From Alteribacter natronophilus (GTDB lineage: Bacteria > Bacillota > Bacilli > Bacillales > Salisediminibacteriaceae): a stretch of DNA of 64,000 nucleotides. Shown here piece by piece: positions 1-8,375 of the stretch (positions are counted from its first letter, which is position 1; each line of letters opens with the position of its first letter). The translations under genes and the position numbers were made by a program. The notes beneath the pieces are model-generated. The model was not told the DNA's origin, searched no databases, and was given only the letters and a program-made list of their open reading frames with translations. The DNA lies in NCBI RefSeq assembly GCF_006007885.1, contig NZ_VCRO01000001.1:1-64000 (forward strand), given 5' to 3'.

Positions 1-47
1 TGAAAAATCAGGTGGAGGTGGAAGGGGTCCCCCTTCCACCTCCACCT
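1..47 (-). terminator. Strong hairpin, terminator for a gene left of the window
   Basis: Positions 10-27 pair perfectly with 30-47, an 18-bp stem. Read on the minus strand the stem is followed by TGATTTTTCA, a U-rich tail; read on the plus strand the tail is A-rich. It therefore looks like an intrinsic terminator for minus-strand transcription. Confidence 0.55.
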
Positions 48-95
48 AATAATAAAAAGTAAAAGAAGTTAACGGCATACCCTTGACTAAAGGTA

Positions 96-343
96 AGAAA
101 GAGGCTGGGACATAAAGAAAGTGTCTAGATTAGAATCCGAACAAAAAGATGATAAGCGGATGAAATATACGCCGACTCCTGCGGGAGGAAAAGCGCAGGT
201 GAGACCCCGCAGGGCGAAGCACGCGGAGGCTCAGCCGCTTCCCGCGGAAAGCGGCGTATATTTCAGAAGCGACTTATCTGCATCGCATATTGATTGTTCG
301 GATTTTCGTCGGTAAAAACACCTCTGTCCCAGCCTCTTCTCTT
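96..343. repeat. Long palindromic MITE-like repeat element of Bacillaceae type
   Basis: The outer ends are inverted repeats: GAGGCTGGGACA at 101-112 and TGTCCCAGCCTC at 325-336. Nested inverted segments follow inward: ATCCGAACAA with TTGTTCGGAT, and TGAAATATACGCCG with CGGCGTATATTTCA. The core contains GACTCCTGCGGGA and a GAGACCCCGCAG segment, a sequence seen repeatedly in Bacillaceae intergenic regions. The whole unit could fold into one long hairpin, and it ends at the stop codon of the downstream minus-strand gene. It carries no transposase, so it is a non-autonomous element or a structured RNA/terminator unit. A 64-codon frame inside it is not a credible gene. Confidence 0.7.
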
Positions 344-897
344 TAATAGGGCATGTTCGGCTTTTTCACCTGTGAATCAGCCGTTTCAAACTCTTTTTTG
401 TTTTTACGGATGTACTGGACGATCTTCATGAGCGCTTCGGGATCAGGACGCCCGAACGGAGATGTCTGCTTGTGCTGGTAGAGAAGTCGGCCTTCTTCGT
501 CAAGTAAAAAGCAGGCAGCCTCGCCGTGGTCGCCGTGATCTTCGTAGGGGGCGTCCCCGCTCTCATGGTAGTGGACACCGTAGTCCTTCAGCGCCTGGCG
601 CTTCTGGTCAGCGAGCACCGGGAAAGGAAAATCGTGTTCTTTTTTCATGCGGAGAAGGTCCTCCTCCCCGTCGGTGGAAATGCAGGTGAAGTGCACGTCA
701 TGATCGTTAAATTCAGCGTGCTGTGCCTGAATTTTTTTAAGTTCCTCCACACAGACCGGGCACCAGGCTCCGCGGATAAAAACGAGAAAACGCCAGCCAG
801 GGCGCTGTTTCATGTCGCTTTCCAGGTCGTATTTTTCAGCTGAAACCTCCTGAAGTGAAACGTTCGGTGTGTGCCGGCCGAGCTTCAGTTCTGCCAT
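343..897 (-). CDS. AhpC/TSA-family peroxiredoxin-like protein
   Basis: A 184-residue thioredoxin-fold protein, probably a cytoplasmic thiol peroxidase that reduces peroxides. The peroxidatic motif is GAWCPVC near residue 44-50, giving a CxxC-like pair, and it sits after a typical VFIRG strand. The C-terminal part (FLLDEEGRLLYQHKQT) is the usual redoxin beta hairpin. The start is the ATG at 897, preceded by AAGGAGG. The gene is monocistronic and ends inside the right arm of the palindromic repeat, which may terminate it. The family is clear; the substrate is not. Confidence 0.82.
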   Translation of the reverse strand: MAELKLGRHTPNVSLQEVSAEKYDLESDMKQRPGWRFLVFIRGAWCPVCVEELKKIQAQHAEFNDHDVHFTCISTDGEEDLLRMKKEHDFPFPVLADQKRQALKDYGVHYHESGDAPYEDHGDHGEAACFLLDEEGRLLYQHKQTSPFGRPDPEALMKIVQYIRKNKKEFETADSQVKKPNMPY

Positions 898-1046
898 GGC
901 ATTGCCTCCTTATACTGGGGTTAACTTGTAATTACCCTCAGGCACAGGTGTGTAAACGGTCACAGTTTGTCCATAAAAAGCAGAAGGGGATCGGCCGAAT
1001 GTGGATAAGTAGTTCAGTAGAAAGATATTTGAAGGGAGTGCTGGGA

Positions 1047-1382
1047 ATGGACTACCGGGATCCGATCGGTGATATGCTGAAGAATTCACAGAACGATGAC
1101 GAGGAGCTGAAGGGCAAGGGCAAGCCTCTTCCTAAGGAGTACCACAGTCGGGATGTGTTTCAGCAGTTTCAGAAGGTGGCGCGGGAGCAGGGGTTCCTGC
1201 CGGAGTGGCTGAAGCTGCAGAAAGACATTTACGCGAGGCTCTGTGCGGGGCCTGATGAGGCGGAAGTGGAGGAGATTAATCTTCTCATCCGCAAGTACAA
1301 CCGTACGTGCCCGCCGCAGCTGCAGAAAGGGCTCGTAACGGTGGAGAATGCGGAACGCCGGCGGGAAAAATGGGAGTCATAG
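1047..1382 (+). CDS. DUF1992 (DnaJ-homologue subfamily C member 28-like) protein
   Basis: A 111-residue cytoplasmic protein of the DUF1992 family. The family signature runs from residue 5 to about 60: DPIGDMLKNSQ, then GKGKPLP, then GFLPEWLKLQKDI. The function of the family is not established in bacteria. The frame is open far upstream, but the ATG at 1047 is preceded by AAGGGAG at a good distance, and homology begins there; a GTG at 1038 is an alternative. It converges with the GntR regulator gene across a shared terminator. Confidence 0.8.
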   Translation: MDYRDPIGDMLKNSQNDDEELKGKGKPLPKEYHSRDVFQQFQKVAREQGFLPEWLKLQKDIYARLCAGPDEAEVEEINLLIRKYNRTCPPQLQKGLVTVENAERRREKWES

Positions 1383-1442
1383 TCATAGTGTATGGAACGG
1401 ACGTTAAAGGATCCCTGTCGATATTAAAAAAAGTGACATGAA

Positions 1443-1490
1443 TAAAGAGAGGATGCCTAAAAGAGCGGCACCTCTCTTTAATTTCTTCTT
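1443..1490. terminator. Bidirectional terminator
   Basis: TAAAGAGAGG at 1443-1452 pairs with CCTCTCTTTA at 1471-1480, with an inner TGCC/GGCA helix. It lies between convergent genes and is followed by a U-rich stretch on the plus strand. Confidence 0.75.
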
Positions 1491-2215
1491 TAGGGCTGAC
1501 CGATAAGTTCCGCTGTAAAACGGTATCTGTCACTCCTGTTTTTTGAGACGGACCATTCTATAATCTCACCGTTTTCCAGGTAAGTGAGCCGTTCTACGAT
1601 CAGCACAGGGGAATTGTCTGTTATATCAAGCAGTTTCCTTTCGTCCTCAGTGGGGAGAGCGGCTTCAATGGTGGTTTTCGCTTTTACCATTTGGTATCCT
1701 TCACTTTTAATGTGACTGTGCAGGGAGTTTGTCATAATCTCTTTTGTGAGGTTTGGCAGGTGATGGACACTAACGATATTCTTTTCAATGGAAAATGGGG
1801 CGTTGTCTGCGTAGCGGATCCGTTTTGTGACCCATATATCCTTCGATTTGGGAATGCCGAGTTTGCGTACGGCTTCAATACTGCCTTTTTGCTTTGTAAA
1901 TGAGAGGACTCTGGTGGATGGCTTCAGCCCTCTTTCTCTTATATCATCTGTAAAACTCTTCAGTGTGGTAAGGGGCTGCTCCAGTTTCTTATCCTGCACC
2001 ATCGTGCCTATCCCTTTAAGCCTCATAAGCCTTCCTTCTTCTATAAGGGCATTCATGGCCTGTCTGAGGGTCATTCTGCTGATATTGAATCGTGAGGTGA
2101 GTTCTTTCTCGGTCGGAAGTTTATCTCCGGGGTGATAGACCCCGTTGTTAATATCATCGAGAAGAATGTTCTTTACCTGGACATACAAAGGGATAGAGGA
2201 GGTTTTATCTACCAT
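1490..2215 (-). CDS. GntR-family regulator with UTRA domain (HutC/PhnF type)
   Basis: A 241-residue DNA-binding repressor. Residues about 10-75 form the GntR winged helix (LPTEKELTSRFNISRMTLRQAM); residues about 95-235 form the ligand-binding UTRA domain (ending IEWSVSKNRSDRYRF). It is divergent from the phosphonate transport operon, so it probably controls that operon in response to a phosphonate or phosphorylated ligand, as PhnF does in other bacteria. The frame could start at a GTG at 2233, but the ATG at 2215 has GAGGGAAGGTGA in front and matches the usual N-terminus. A TGTCTAGACA palindrome at 2293-2302 is the likely operator. Confidence 0.85.
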   Translation of the reverse strand: MVDKTSSIPLYVQVKNILLDDINNGVYHPGDKLPTEKELTSRFNISRMTLRQAMNALIEEGRLMRLKGIGTMVQDKKLEQPLTTLKSFTDDIRERGLKPSTRVLSFTKQKGSIEAVRKLGIPKSKDIWVTKRIRYADNAPFSIEKNIVSVHHLPNLTKEIMTNSLHSHIKSEGYQMVKAKTTIEAALPTEDERKLLDITDNSPVLIVERLTYLENGEIIEWSVSKNRSDRYRFTAELIGQP

Positions 2216-2290
2216 GGTTTCACCTTCCCTCACTTTTCTCTAAGGCTATTATAAAGCCTGGTTCTTAAAATTTACAATATTTTTAATAAA

Positions 2291-2325
2291 ATTGTCTAGA
2301 CATTATTACAAAAATGTCCTACGAT
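2291..2325 (+). promoter_or_regulatory. GntR/UTRA operator and promoter of the phn operon
   Basis: TGTCTAGACA at 2293-2302 is a perfect 10-bp palindrome of the type bound by HutC-subfamily GntR regulators. It overlaps a possible -35 (TAGACA, 2298-2303), with TACGAT at 2320-2325 as -10 after 16 bp. Operator placement over the -35 fits repression. The promoter match is modest. Confidence 0.5.
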
Positions 2326-2369
2326 AAAGGTGTAGAAAATATTCAGAAAAAGGCGAACCATACTGTTTG

Positions 2370-2383
2370 TGTAAGCGCTTTAT
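2370..2383 (+). promoter_or_regulatory. CcpA cre-like site upstream of phnD
   Basis: TGTAAGCGCTTTAT fits the cre consensus WTGNAANCGNWNNCW well. It lies 30 bp before the phnD start, inside the expected leader, where CcpA would act as a roadblock. Binding is inference. Confidence 0.4.
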
Positions 2384-2412
2384 AATTTCTTTGGAAAAAG
2401 GAGAGGGTTTCA

Positions 2413-3384
2413 ATGAAAAAGAAGGCAGGATTGCTATCGGTGGCAGCGGGAACAATCGGTTTATCACTTGTACTGGCAGGATGCGGAGATGATGACGCGA
2501 CCAGTGCAAATGAGGAAGCAGACGGTGAAGGCAGCGAAGCAGCTGATCGGGAGGACTGGCCAGAAAAATTTGTGTACGGCCTTGTTCCCGGAGAAGATCC
2601 ATCCGTACTTGAGAGCCGATGGGACCCCATGCGTGAATATCTGGAGGACCGCCTGGGCATTGAGGTTGAGTTCTTCCATGGTACCGATTATACAGCCATG
2701 ATTGAAGCTATGAGAGCAGGTCACGTACATACTGCCCACTTTGGACCGTTTGCCTATGTTCTTGCTAACGAACGCGCAGACATTGAAGCCTTTTCCATGG
2801 GGATTAATAGTTTGGAAGACGCAGCATATAACTCGATTATCATAGCGTTGGAAGACTCAGGTATTGATACGCTTGAGGATCTGGAAGGAAAGGACTTTGC
2901 CTGGGTGGATCCTACATCCGCTTCCGGCCACCTTTTTCCAAAAGCCCATATCATTAACGAGCTTGGGATGACTAACGATGAAGTGGACGATATGTTCGGG
3001 AATGTTGTGTTTGCCGGCGGGCATGACTCAGCCTTTATCTCTGTTCTGAATGGAGATGTTGATGCGGCCGGTGTTGCCGACTTTATTATCGGCAACCTTG
3101 AGGACACACACGGCGATCACCCGAACTATGACAATATTAAAATTGTAAGTACATCAGGGGATATCCCGCGCGGACCGGATGCCTACCTCTCTGATCTGCC
3201 GGACAGCTTTAAAGAGGAACTTGAGCAGGCATTCTTTGATATGGTGGATCAGCCCGAGCTTGAGGAGTTTCTGTCAGCTGCCAACTTTGAGGCAGGATGG
3301 ATTCCAGCAGATGACAGCGATTTCGATATTATGAGAGAAACCGCTGCAGCGCTCGGTATGTCTCCAGAAGAGCTGATGAACTAG
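2413..3384 (+). CDS. phnD: Phosphonate/phosphite ABC transporter substrate-binding lipoprotein
   Basis: A 323-residue periplasmic-type binding protein anchored as a lipoprotein: a signal peptide (residues 1-22) ends in the lipobox LAGC with Cys at about residue 24, followed by a very acidic linker. The PhnD fold is shown by FVYGLVPGEDPS, then HFGPFAYVLA and the GRD-like DPTSASGHLFPKAH segment that caps the anion. It is the first gene of phnD-phnC-phnE-phnE and has an upstream GntR operator. The exact ligand (phosphonate, phosphite or phosphate ester) cannot be read from sequence. Confidence 0.92.
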   Translation: MKKKAGLLSVAAGTIGLSLVLAGCGDDDATSANEEADGEGSEAADREDWPEKFVYGLVPGEDPSVLESRWDPMREYLEDRLGIEVEFFHGTDYTAMIEAMRAGHVHTAHFGPFAYVLANERADIEAFSMGINSLEDAAYNSIIIALEDSGIDTLEDLEGKDFAWVDPTSASGHLFPKAHIINELGMTNDEVDDMFGNVVFAGGHDSAFISVLNGDVDAAGVADFIIGNLEDTHGDHPNYDNIKIVSTSGDIPRGPDAYLSDLPDSFKEELEQAFFDMVDQPELEEFLSAANFEAGWIPADDSDFDIMRETAAALGMSPEELMN

Positions 3385-3408
3385 GATTATTACCAGGGGG
3401 GATTTAAT

Positions 3409-4176
3409 ATGGGAGAAACCATCGTTGACATTCATAATCTGAATAAAACCTATCCAGACGGGACTGTGGCACTGAAGAACATCAGTATGAAAGCAGAAAA
3501 AGGCGAGTTCATCGTCATCATCGGTCCCAGTGGCGCCGGAAAAAGCACGTTCCTCAGATCCATTAATCGGCTGAGTGAACCGACAAGCGGCGAAATTTTA
3601 TTTATGGGAAAAGACATTGTTAAAGCAGGAAAAAAAGAGCTGCGGACTCTCCGTCGTAATATTGGAATGATTTTTCAGGGTTTCAATCTGGTGAAGCGTT
3701 TACCGACAGTAAGAAATGTGCTGCACGGTAAACTCGGGTATATGTCTTCCCTTAAGGGAGCATTTGGGCTTTTTGACCAGGACCAGGTGGAGGAAGCCCT
3801 GGGCATTCTTAAAAGAGTGGGGCTTGAGGAGCAGGCTTTCAAACGCGCCGATGAGCTCAGTGGTGGTCAGCAGCAGCGAGTGGCCATAGCAAGAGCGATA
3901 AACCAGTCTCCTCAACTGATTCTGGCCGATGAGCCAATTGCGAGCCTGGACCCGAATTCCTCCCGCGTAGTAATGGACTACTTGAAAAAAGCGTGCAGGG
4001 AAGAAGGGTTTACTACATTTGTAAACCTTCATCAGGTCGATTTTGCCAAAGAGTATGCCGACAGAATTATCGGGATCAAAGATGGTGAAATTTACTTTGA
4101 CGGCTCGGGTGATGACCTGACGGACGAGGTTATTGAAGCCCTCTACTCCAAGGAGAAGGAGGCGGTGGCAGGATGA
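3409..4176 (+). CDS. phnC: Phosphonate ABC transporter ATP-binding protein
   Basis: A 255-residue ABC ATPase. Walker A is GPSGAGKS (about residues 38-45), the signature is LSGGQQQRVAIARA, and Walker B is LILADEP. Its length and PhnC-specific context (KRLPTVRNVLHGKLG) fit the family. It lies 24 bp after phnD with a GGGGG-rich ribosome site, and its stop overlaps the start of the first permease gene (ATGA-type overlap), so the genes are translationally coupled. Confidence 0.93.
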   Translation: MGETIVDIHNLNKTYPDGTVALKNISMKAEKGEFIVIIGPSGAGKSTFLRSINRLSEPTSGEILFMGKDIVKAGKKELRTLRRNIGMIFQGFNLVKRLPTVRNVLHGKLGYMSSLKGAFGLFDQDQVEEALGILKRVGLEEQAFKRADELSGGQQQRVAIARAINQSPQLILADEPIASLDPNSSRVVMDYLKKACREEGFTTFVNLHQVDFAKEYADRIIGIKDGEIYFDGSGDDLTDEVIEALYSKEKEAVAG

Positions 4177-5024
4177 AAACAGCCTCTGTAAACATGGAGG
4201 CACCTCCGGGGAATAAGGAGAAACGAGCCTCCGGTCTTTATACCGAGTACAAAAGAAGAAGGAAAATCCTTTTAAAAACACAAGGAACAGTTTTCGGCGT
4301 CATCGGCCTTCTGGCTTTATGGTCCCTCTGGGGAACAGGCTTTAATCTCCTCAGTATTATTACCGGCACATATGACATGTTTGTATTCATGTTCACAGAC
4401 TTGTTTCCCCCTGACTTAACCGCGATTGGAAGCCTGATCGGTCCTGCTCTTGATACGCTTTATATGAGTTATGTGGGCATGGTTATCTCCGTTGTATTCT
4501 CTCTCGTACTTGGGATTCTGGCTGCAGAAAATCTAACTCCCCATGTAATTATTGCTAAAGTGAGCCGGGCCATAACGGCTTTCCTCAGATCGGTGCCCGC
4601 AGTTGTCTGGGCGATAATCCTCGTAGCAGGGATCGGACTTGGACCTTTAACAGGAACGATTGCTATTGGTCTATCGGGAATCGGCATACTCGGTAAAGCT
4701 TATGCAGAAGTTCTCGAGGGGATGGACAAAAACCAGATCGAAGGTGTGAGGGCTACTGGCGCAGGCTGGTTCCAAGTCATGGGCCAGGCGGTGTGGCCGC
4801 AGTTTAAGGCAGGATTCGTCTCGTGGTCTCTTTATAAACTGGATATGAATATCCGTGAAGCAGCCATTCTCGGGCTTGTGGGAGCGGGCGGCCTCGGGTA
4901 TTATCTCCAAAGTTCAATCAGTCTGTTCCAGTACCAGACAGCAGCTATGGCCATTCTGATGATTTTTGCCCTGATTCTACTAGTGGAATTTATAACGGCT
5001 AAGTTAAGGGAGCGTATTATATGA
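4173..5024 (+). CDS. phnE: Phosphonate ABC transporter permease, first PhnE
   Basis: A 283-residue inner membrane protein with about six membrane segments and a BPD_transp_1 domain. The EAA-type loop is seen at EGMDKNQIEGVRATGAGWFQVM, the site where the ATPase docks. It starts with ATG overlapping the end of phnC by 4 bp and overlaps the second permease by 4 bp. Two different PhnE proteins in one operon suggests a heterodimeric channel, which is common in this family. Confidence 0.9.
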   Translation: MKTASVNMEAPPGNKEKRASGLYTEYKRRRKILLKTQGTVFGVIGLLALWSLWGTGFNLLSIITGTYDMFVFMFTDLFPPDLTAIGSLIGPALDTLYMSYVGMVISVVFSLVLGILAAENLTPHVIIAKVSRAITAFLRSVPAVVWAIILVAGIGLGPLTGTIAIGLSGIGILGKAYAEVLEGMDKNQIEGVRATGAGWFQVMGQAVWPQFKAGFVSWSLYKLDMNIREAAILGLVGAGGLGYYLQSSISLFQYQTAAMAILMIFALILLVEFITAKLRERII

Positions 5025-5830
5025 AACAGTCAAAGATGGCCAAAATTGAAAAAAAGAAATTCCGGAATACGCTTTATGCCGTCCTTGCATTTGCATTCTT
5101 CATTTTCAGCATGCTTCAGCTCAACATCGTTCCCGAAAGGCTGATCCAGAGTGCTGACCGGCTTGCCTATGTGTTTGGCGGCATGTTCCCCCCTGTGTTA
5201 AACGAACCGCTCGACGTGTTTGGAGCCGCTGTGGAGTCCATTCAGGTTGCCATACTGGGTACCATCATTGGTGTGATTGTTTCCTTTGTGCTCGCAGTGT
5301 TCGCAGCAAGGAACTTGGCACCCTCAAAGACCCTCAGTTTTGCCATTAAATCTTTTGCGGGATTTGTCCGTGCTGTACCTGCACTCATCTGGGCCCTTCT
5401 GTTTATCGTAGCAGTCGGTCTTGGCCCAACTCCCGGGATTCTGGCTTTGGCGATCAACTCGATTGGAATGCTTGTAAAAGTATATGCCGAAGCCCTGGAA
5501 GAGATCGATATGGGCGTAGTGGAAGCACTGGAGTCAGCAGGAGCATCGAAGCTTCATGTCATTATGCAGGGTGTAATTCCCTCCATGCTCAGCGCGTTTA
5601 TTGCCTGGTCTCTGTTCCGGCTGGACGTGAACATCCGCTATTCGGCCATACTTGGGGTAGTGGGAGCCGGTGGAATTGGCTGGGAGCTTGTAAAAGCAGC
5701 CCAGATGTCACGTTATGATGAAGCATTGATGGTCACAATGGTGATCTTCCTAATGGTTATGAGTGCGGAAGTCATCTCTGAATTTATGAAAAAGCGGGCA
5801 AACTCCGCAACAGCACAGGCAGTGAAATAA
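5021..5830 (+). CDS. phnE: Phosphonate ABC transporter permease, second PhnE
   Basis: A 269-residue membrane protein homologous to its upstream neighbour (shared FVRAVPALIWALLF and the EALESAGASKLHVIMQGV loop). It completes the presumed heterodimeric permease. The start overlaps the stop of the first phnE (ATGA). Its end is followed by 45 bp and then the PHP phosphatase gene without a visible terminator. Confidence 0.9.
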   Translation: MKQSKMAKIEKKKFRNTLYAVLAFAFFIFSMLQLNIVPERLIQSADRLAYVFGGMFPPVLNEPLDVFGAAVESIQVAILGTIIGVIVSFVLAVFAARNLAPSKTLSFAIKSFAGFVRAVPALIWALLFIVAVGLGPTPGILALAINSIGMLVKVYAEALEEIDMGVVEALESAGASKLHVIMQGVIPSMLSAFIAWSLFRLDVNIRYSAILGVVGAGGIGWELVKAAQMSRYDEALMVTMVIFLMVMSAEVISEFMKKRANSATAQAVK

Positions 5831-5875
5831 GTGCCCGTAGCAGCAGAACTTTAACCCAAAAGATAGGATGATTGG

Positions 5876-6703
5876 ATGTATATTGATTATCATACACACC
5901 ATGAAAGGTGCGGGCATGCCTCAGGAACATTAACAGATATAGTGGAAAAAGCAATCAAAAAAGGGCTCGACCAAATTGGTCTGTCCGATCACAGCCCGCT
6001 GTTTATGGAGCCGGAAGACCATGCTAATCCAGGCATGACCATGGCCAAATCGGAATTTCCTTCCTATGTTGAAGAAATGGTGAGTATAAGGGAAAAGTAT
6101 AAGGACAGGATTGATATTAGGCTTGGTGTGGAGTCAGATTATGTAGAGGGCTGGGAGGAACATTACAGCGCTATCTATGAACGCTATCCCCTTGATTATA
6201 TTATCGGTTCCGTTCATTATTTCGATGGGTTCCACGTATACGATCCACGACGGTGGGATCGAAGCGGGATTGACGTAAATGAAGAATATAAAAAATACTT
6301 CACACTAGTTCAGAAAGCTGCCCGGAGCGGAATGTTTGATATTCTGGGCCATATTGATGCAATTAAGGGGTTAAATTATAAACCCGATCAGAATCAGACA
6401 ATGCTCATGAAAGAGACAGCTGACTGCATTGCAGGGAACGATGTGGTTGTGGAACTCAACACATCAGGACTGCGTAAATGCAGAGAAATCTTCCCATCAA
6501 CGGAAATGCTCTCCCTTCTTCACAGCAGGGGGGTTCAGTTTACATTCGGGTCGGATGCACATTCTCCCGAAGAACTGGGATATGGATGGGAAGAAACAGT
6601 AAAGGTCCTAAAGTCCATTGGGGTCAAAGAAGTGGCTACGTTCAAACAACGGAAAAAGCAGATGATCAGTTTAAACAGCCCTCTGGCTGTGGATAGTTTC
6701 TGA
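5876..6703 (+). CDS. PHP-domain phosphoesterase, histidinol-phosphatase (HisK/HisJ) family
   Basis: A 275-residue metal-dependent phosphatase. The PHP metal ligands are visible: DYHTHHERCGH at the N-terminus, SDHSP at about residue 38-42, and GSDAHSPEELGYGW near residue 220. Family members usually hydrolyse histidinol phosphate, but here no his gene is near. Its place as last gene of the phn operon suggests it acts on a phosphate ester linked to phosphonate or phosphite use. A terminator follows directly. The family call is firm; the role is inference. Confidence 0.83.
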   Translation: MYIDYHTHHERCGHASGTLTDIVEKAIKKGLDQIGLSDHSPLFMEPEDHANPGMTMAKSEFPSYVEEMVSIREKYKDRIDIRLGVESDYVEGWEEHYSAIYERYPLDYIIGSVHYFDGFHVYDPRRWDRSGIDVNEEYKKYFTLVQKAARSGMFDILGHIDAIKGLNYKPDQNQTMLMKETADCIAGNDVVVELNTSGLRKCREIFPSTEMLSLLHSRGVQFTFGSDAHSPEELGYGWEETVKVLKSIGVKEVATFKQRKKQMISLNSPLAVDSF

Positions 6704-6757
6704 CCAACTCTTTAATGCTGGTTTTTATGGTTTGAATCTTCCTGACTTCAAGGGAGG

Positions 6758-6790
6758 GGCTCCCGGTAAATATAGCCGGGAGTCTTTTTT
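6758..6790 (+). terminator. Terminator of the phn operon
   Basis: GGCTCCCGG at 6758-6766 pairs with CCGGGAGTC at 6776-6784, followed by TTTTTT at 6785-6790. Confidence 0.85.
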
Positions 6791-6889
6791 CTCTGGCAAT
6801 GTTTGTCCACTCACCAAGAATTTTTCTAATTCCCGTTTGGGTGCAACCGGATTTTCCGTGCGGAGGGGGGATTTCCTGAATTCCCCCCC

Positions 6890-7132
6890 CTAAAACGGCT
6901 CCTCTTCCAGATCCTGCAGCTCCTCAGTAACGCCGATGGCTTCGAGAGCAGTTCCGGCAAACTGAATCCATACACCGGCAAGAATTTTGCTTTCGGCAGC
7001 ACTGAGGCTGGGACTTGTATCATTCTCTGCATTATTTAATTTTATCTGAAGTTCACGGATACTTTCGCGGGAAACGTTGCCCTGTTCGTCAAGGATTGCC
7101 TTGCTGAAGCCGGGTTTTTTCTTTTTTCTGCG
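6890..7132 (-). pseudogene. Small acidic protein gene without a usable start codon
   Basis: The minus strand encodes about 80 residues of protein-like sequence ending EELQDLEEEPF, with segments KPGFSKAILDEQGN, SRESIRELQIKLNNA and AGVWIQFAGTALEAIGVTEEL. A good ribosome site GGAGGA lies at 7150-7155. However, no ATG, GTG or TTG occurs in frame between it and the first conserved residues; the frame runs back to a TAG. Two A6 runs at about 7114-7126 sit exactly at the break. Either a frameshift in these runs or loss of the start codon would explain it, so I call it a broken gene. I do not recognise the family. Confidence 0.4.
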
Positions 7133-7182
7133 AGATAGATATTGTATATTCCTCCGGAGTACAGTCTATCCAGGAGTATACT

Positions 7183-7281
7183 ATGAGTGAAGCTGCCTGC
7201 CACCGTTATAAGCCTTCGTTCAGCCTGTATAACGTAGTGCGGGTAAGTGATTTTGGCGTTAACCCTATGGGAAAAGGATAG
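7183..7281 (+). CDS. Possible 32-residue small protein
   Basis: An ATG at 7183 is preceded by AGGAG at 7173-7177 at ideal distance and opens 32 codons ending PMGKG. The peptide is rich in aromatic and basic residues and resembles nothing I know. It stops just before the Zur box region of the next gene, so it could also be a chance frame. Confidence 0.22.
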   Translation: MSEAACHRYKPSFSLYNVVRVSDFGVNPMGKG

Positions 7282-7352
7282 TCATAGTGAGATCCATCAC
7301 GGAGGCAGGGTACAAAGGCCCTTGAAGTTGAGGGCGTTTGCTCTTACGATTT

Positions 7353-7373
7353 AAATCGTAATGATTTTGATTT
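7353..7373 (+). promoter_or_regulatory. Zur box upstream of the first COG0523 GTPase
   Basis: The 21-bp site begins AAATCGTAAT and ends TTGATTT; it differs from the Bacillus Zur consensus (AAATCGTAAT-N-ATTACGATTT) at two positions. A second overlapping palindrome, TTACGATTTAAATCGTAA, covers 7344-7361. The site lies 25-45 bp before the start codon. Confidence 0.7.
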
Positions 7374-7397
7374 GAATCAAGACTGGAGTGAATGATT

Positions 7398-8375
7398 GTG
7401 GGGAAAATTCCTATCATGGTACTAAGCGGCTTCCTGGGCAGTGGTAAAACGACGCTTTTAAAGCGAGTGATCCGAAAAGCAGAAGAAGATGGCCTAAAGA
7501 TCAGCGTCCTGATGAATGAAATCGGCCAGACTGACACGGATGGACGCATGTTGACAGAGGAAGCGGATCTCCCGGTTGAAAAGCTGCTTGACGGGTGTAT
7601 GTGCTGCAACAAGAAAAGCGAAGTTTCGGGAGCTGTGCTTAAATTGGCAGAAACCCAGCCGGATCTGATCGTCGTCGAACTCACCGGTGTAGCTGACCCT
7701 GAGGAGGTGGCCGACGCACTTTCCGAACCGATACTTCTGGACAAGGTCTATCTTCAAAGAATTGTATCGGTGCTCGATGGGGAAAACCTCCTCGATTACA
7801 GCAGTATTTTTACCGCGGAGAGGGAGATTGTACGGACAATCCGGAAACAGATGACATATGCAGATACCCTCATCGTGAACAAGGAAGATCAGGTGACTCC
7901 TGAGAACCGTGAGAAAATCAGCCGCCTGATCGCTAAGGAAAATCCCGAAGCCCCGGTGACTTTTACGAGCTACTGTAATGTGGATCTCTCACAGACTGTT
8001 TTTGGCGGCAGTGGAAGAGACAGAAAGGTGAATGCAGCAGAGCCGCACGACAGCCACGACCATAAAGCGAGAGTCACAACAGTTAAGCTGAACTTCCCGG
8101 GACCGGTAAAAAACAAAAGGGCAGTTGAGAAGTTTATAAAATCACTCAGGCCCCGCCTAGTAAGGGCAAAAGGATACGTGCCCGTGAAAAAAGAAGACAG
8201 GCTGTTTCTGATGCAGCACGTGATGAAAAAAACGTACTGGGAACGTGCCGAGGAGCCGGGGGAGTCGTATCTGATTCTGATCGGAGTCCACCTTGATGAA
8301 GAGGAAGTTAAAAAAGTATGGGAGAACGTAAAGCCCGAATCACCTCATAACGCCGGTGAAAGGAGGCAGATATGA
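7398..8375 (+). CDS. COG0523 (CobW/YciC-type) metal-chaperone GTPase
   Basis: A cytoplasmic GTPase of about 325 residues thought to deliver zinc or sense its supply. The N-terminal G domain has Walker A GFLGSGKTT, the family CxCC motif as GCMCCNKK (about residues 69-76), VELTG and the base motif VNKED; a CobW_C domain ends the protein. The frame allows ATG at 7392, but GGAGTG fits the GTG at 7398 better. A Zur box lies just upstream. The last codons (KPESPHNAGERRQI) form the first unit of a 52-bp tandem repeat that continues past the stop. Confidence 0.86.
   Translation: MGKIPIMVLSGFLGSGKTTLLKRVIRKAEEDGLKISVLMNEIGQTDTDGRMLTEEADLPVEKLLDGCMCCNKKSEVSGAVLKLAETQPDLIVVELTGVADPEEVADALSEPILLDKVYLQRIVSVLDGENLLDYSSIFTAEREIVRTIRKQMTYADTLIVNKEDQVTPENREKISRLIAKENPEAPVTFTSYCNVDLSQTVFGGSGRDRKVNAAEPHDSHDHKARVTTVKLNFPGPVKNKRAVEKFIKSLRPRLVRAKGYVPVKKEDRLFLMQHVMKKTYWERAEEPGESYLILIGVHLDEEEVKKVWENVKPESPHNAGERRQI

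Noticed and set aside
121-315. 64-codon open frame inside the palindromic repeat
   Set aside because: It is entirely within the inverted repeat element, is composed of its palindromic arms and has no ribosome site.
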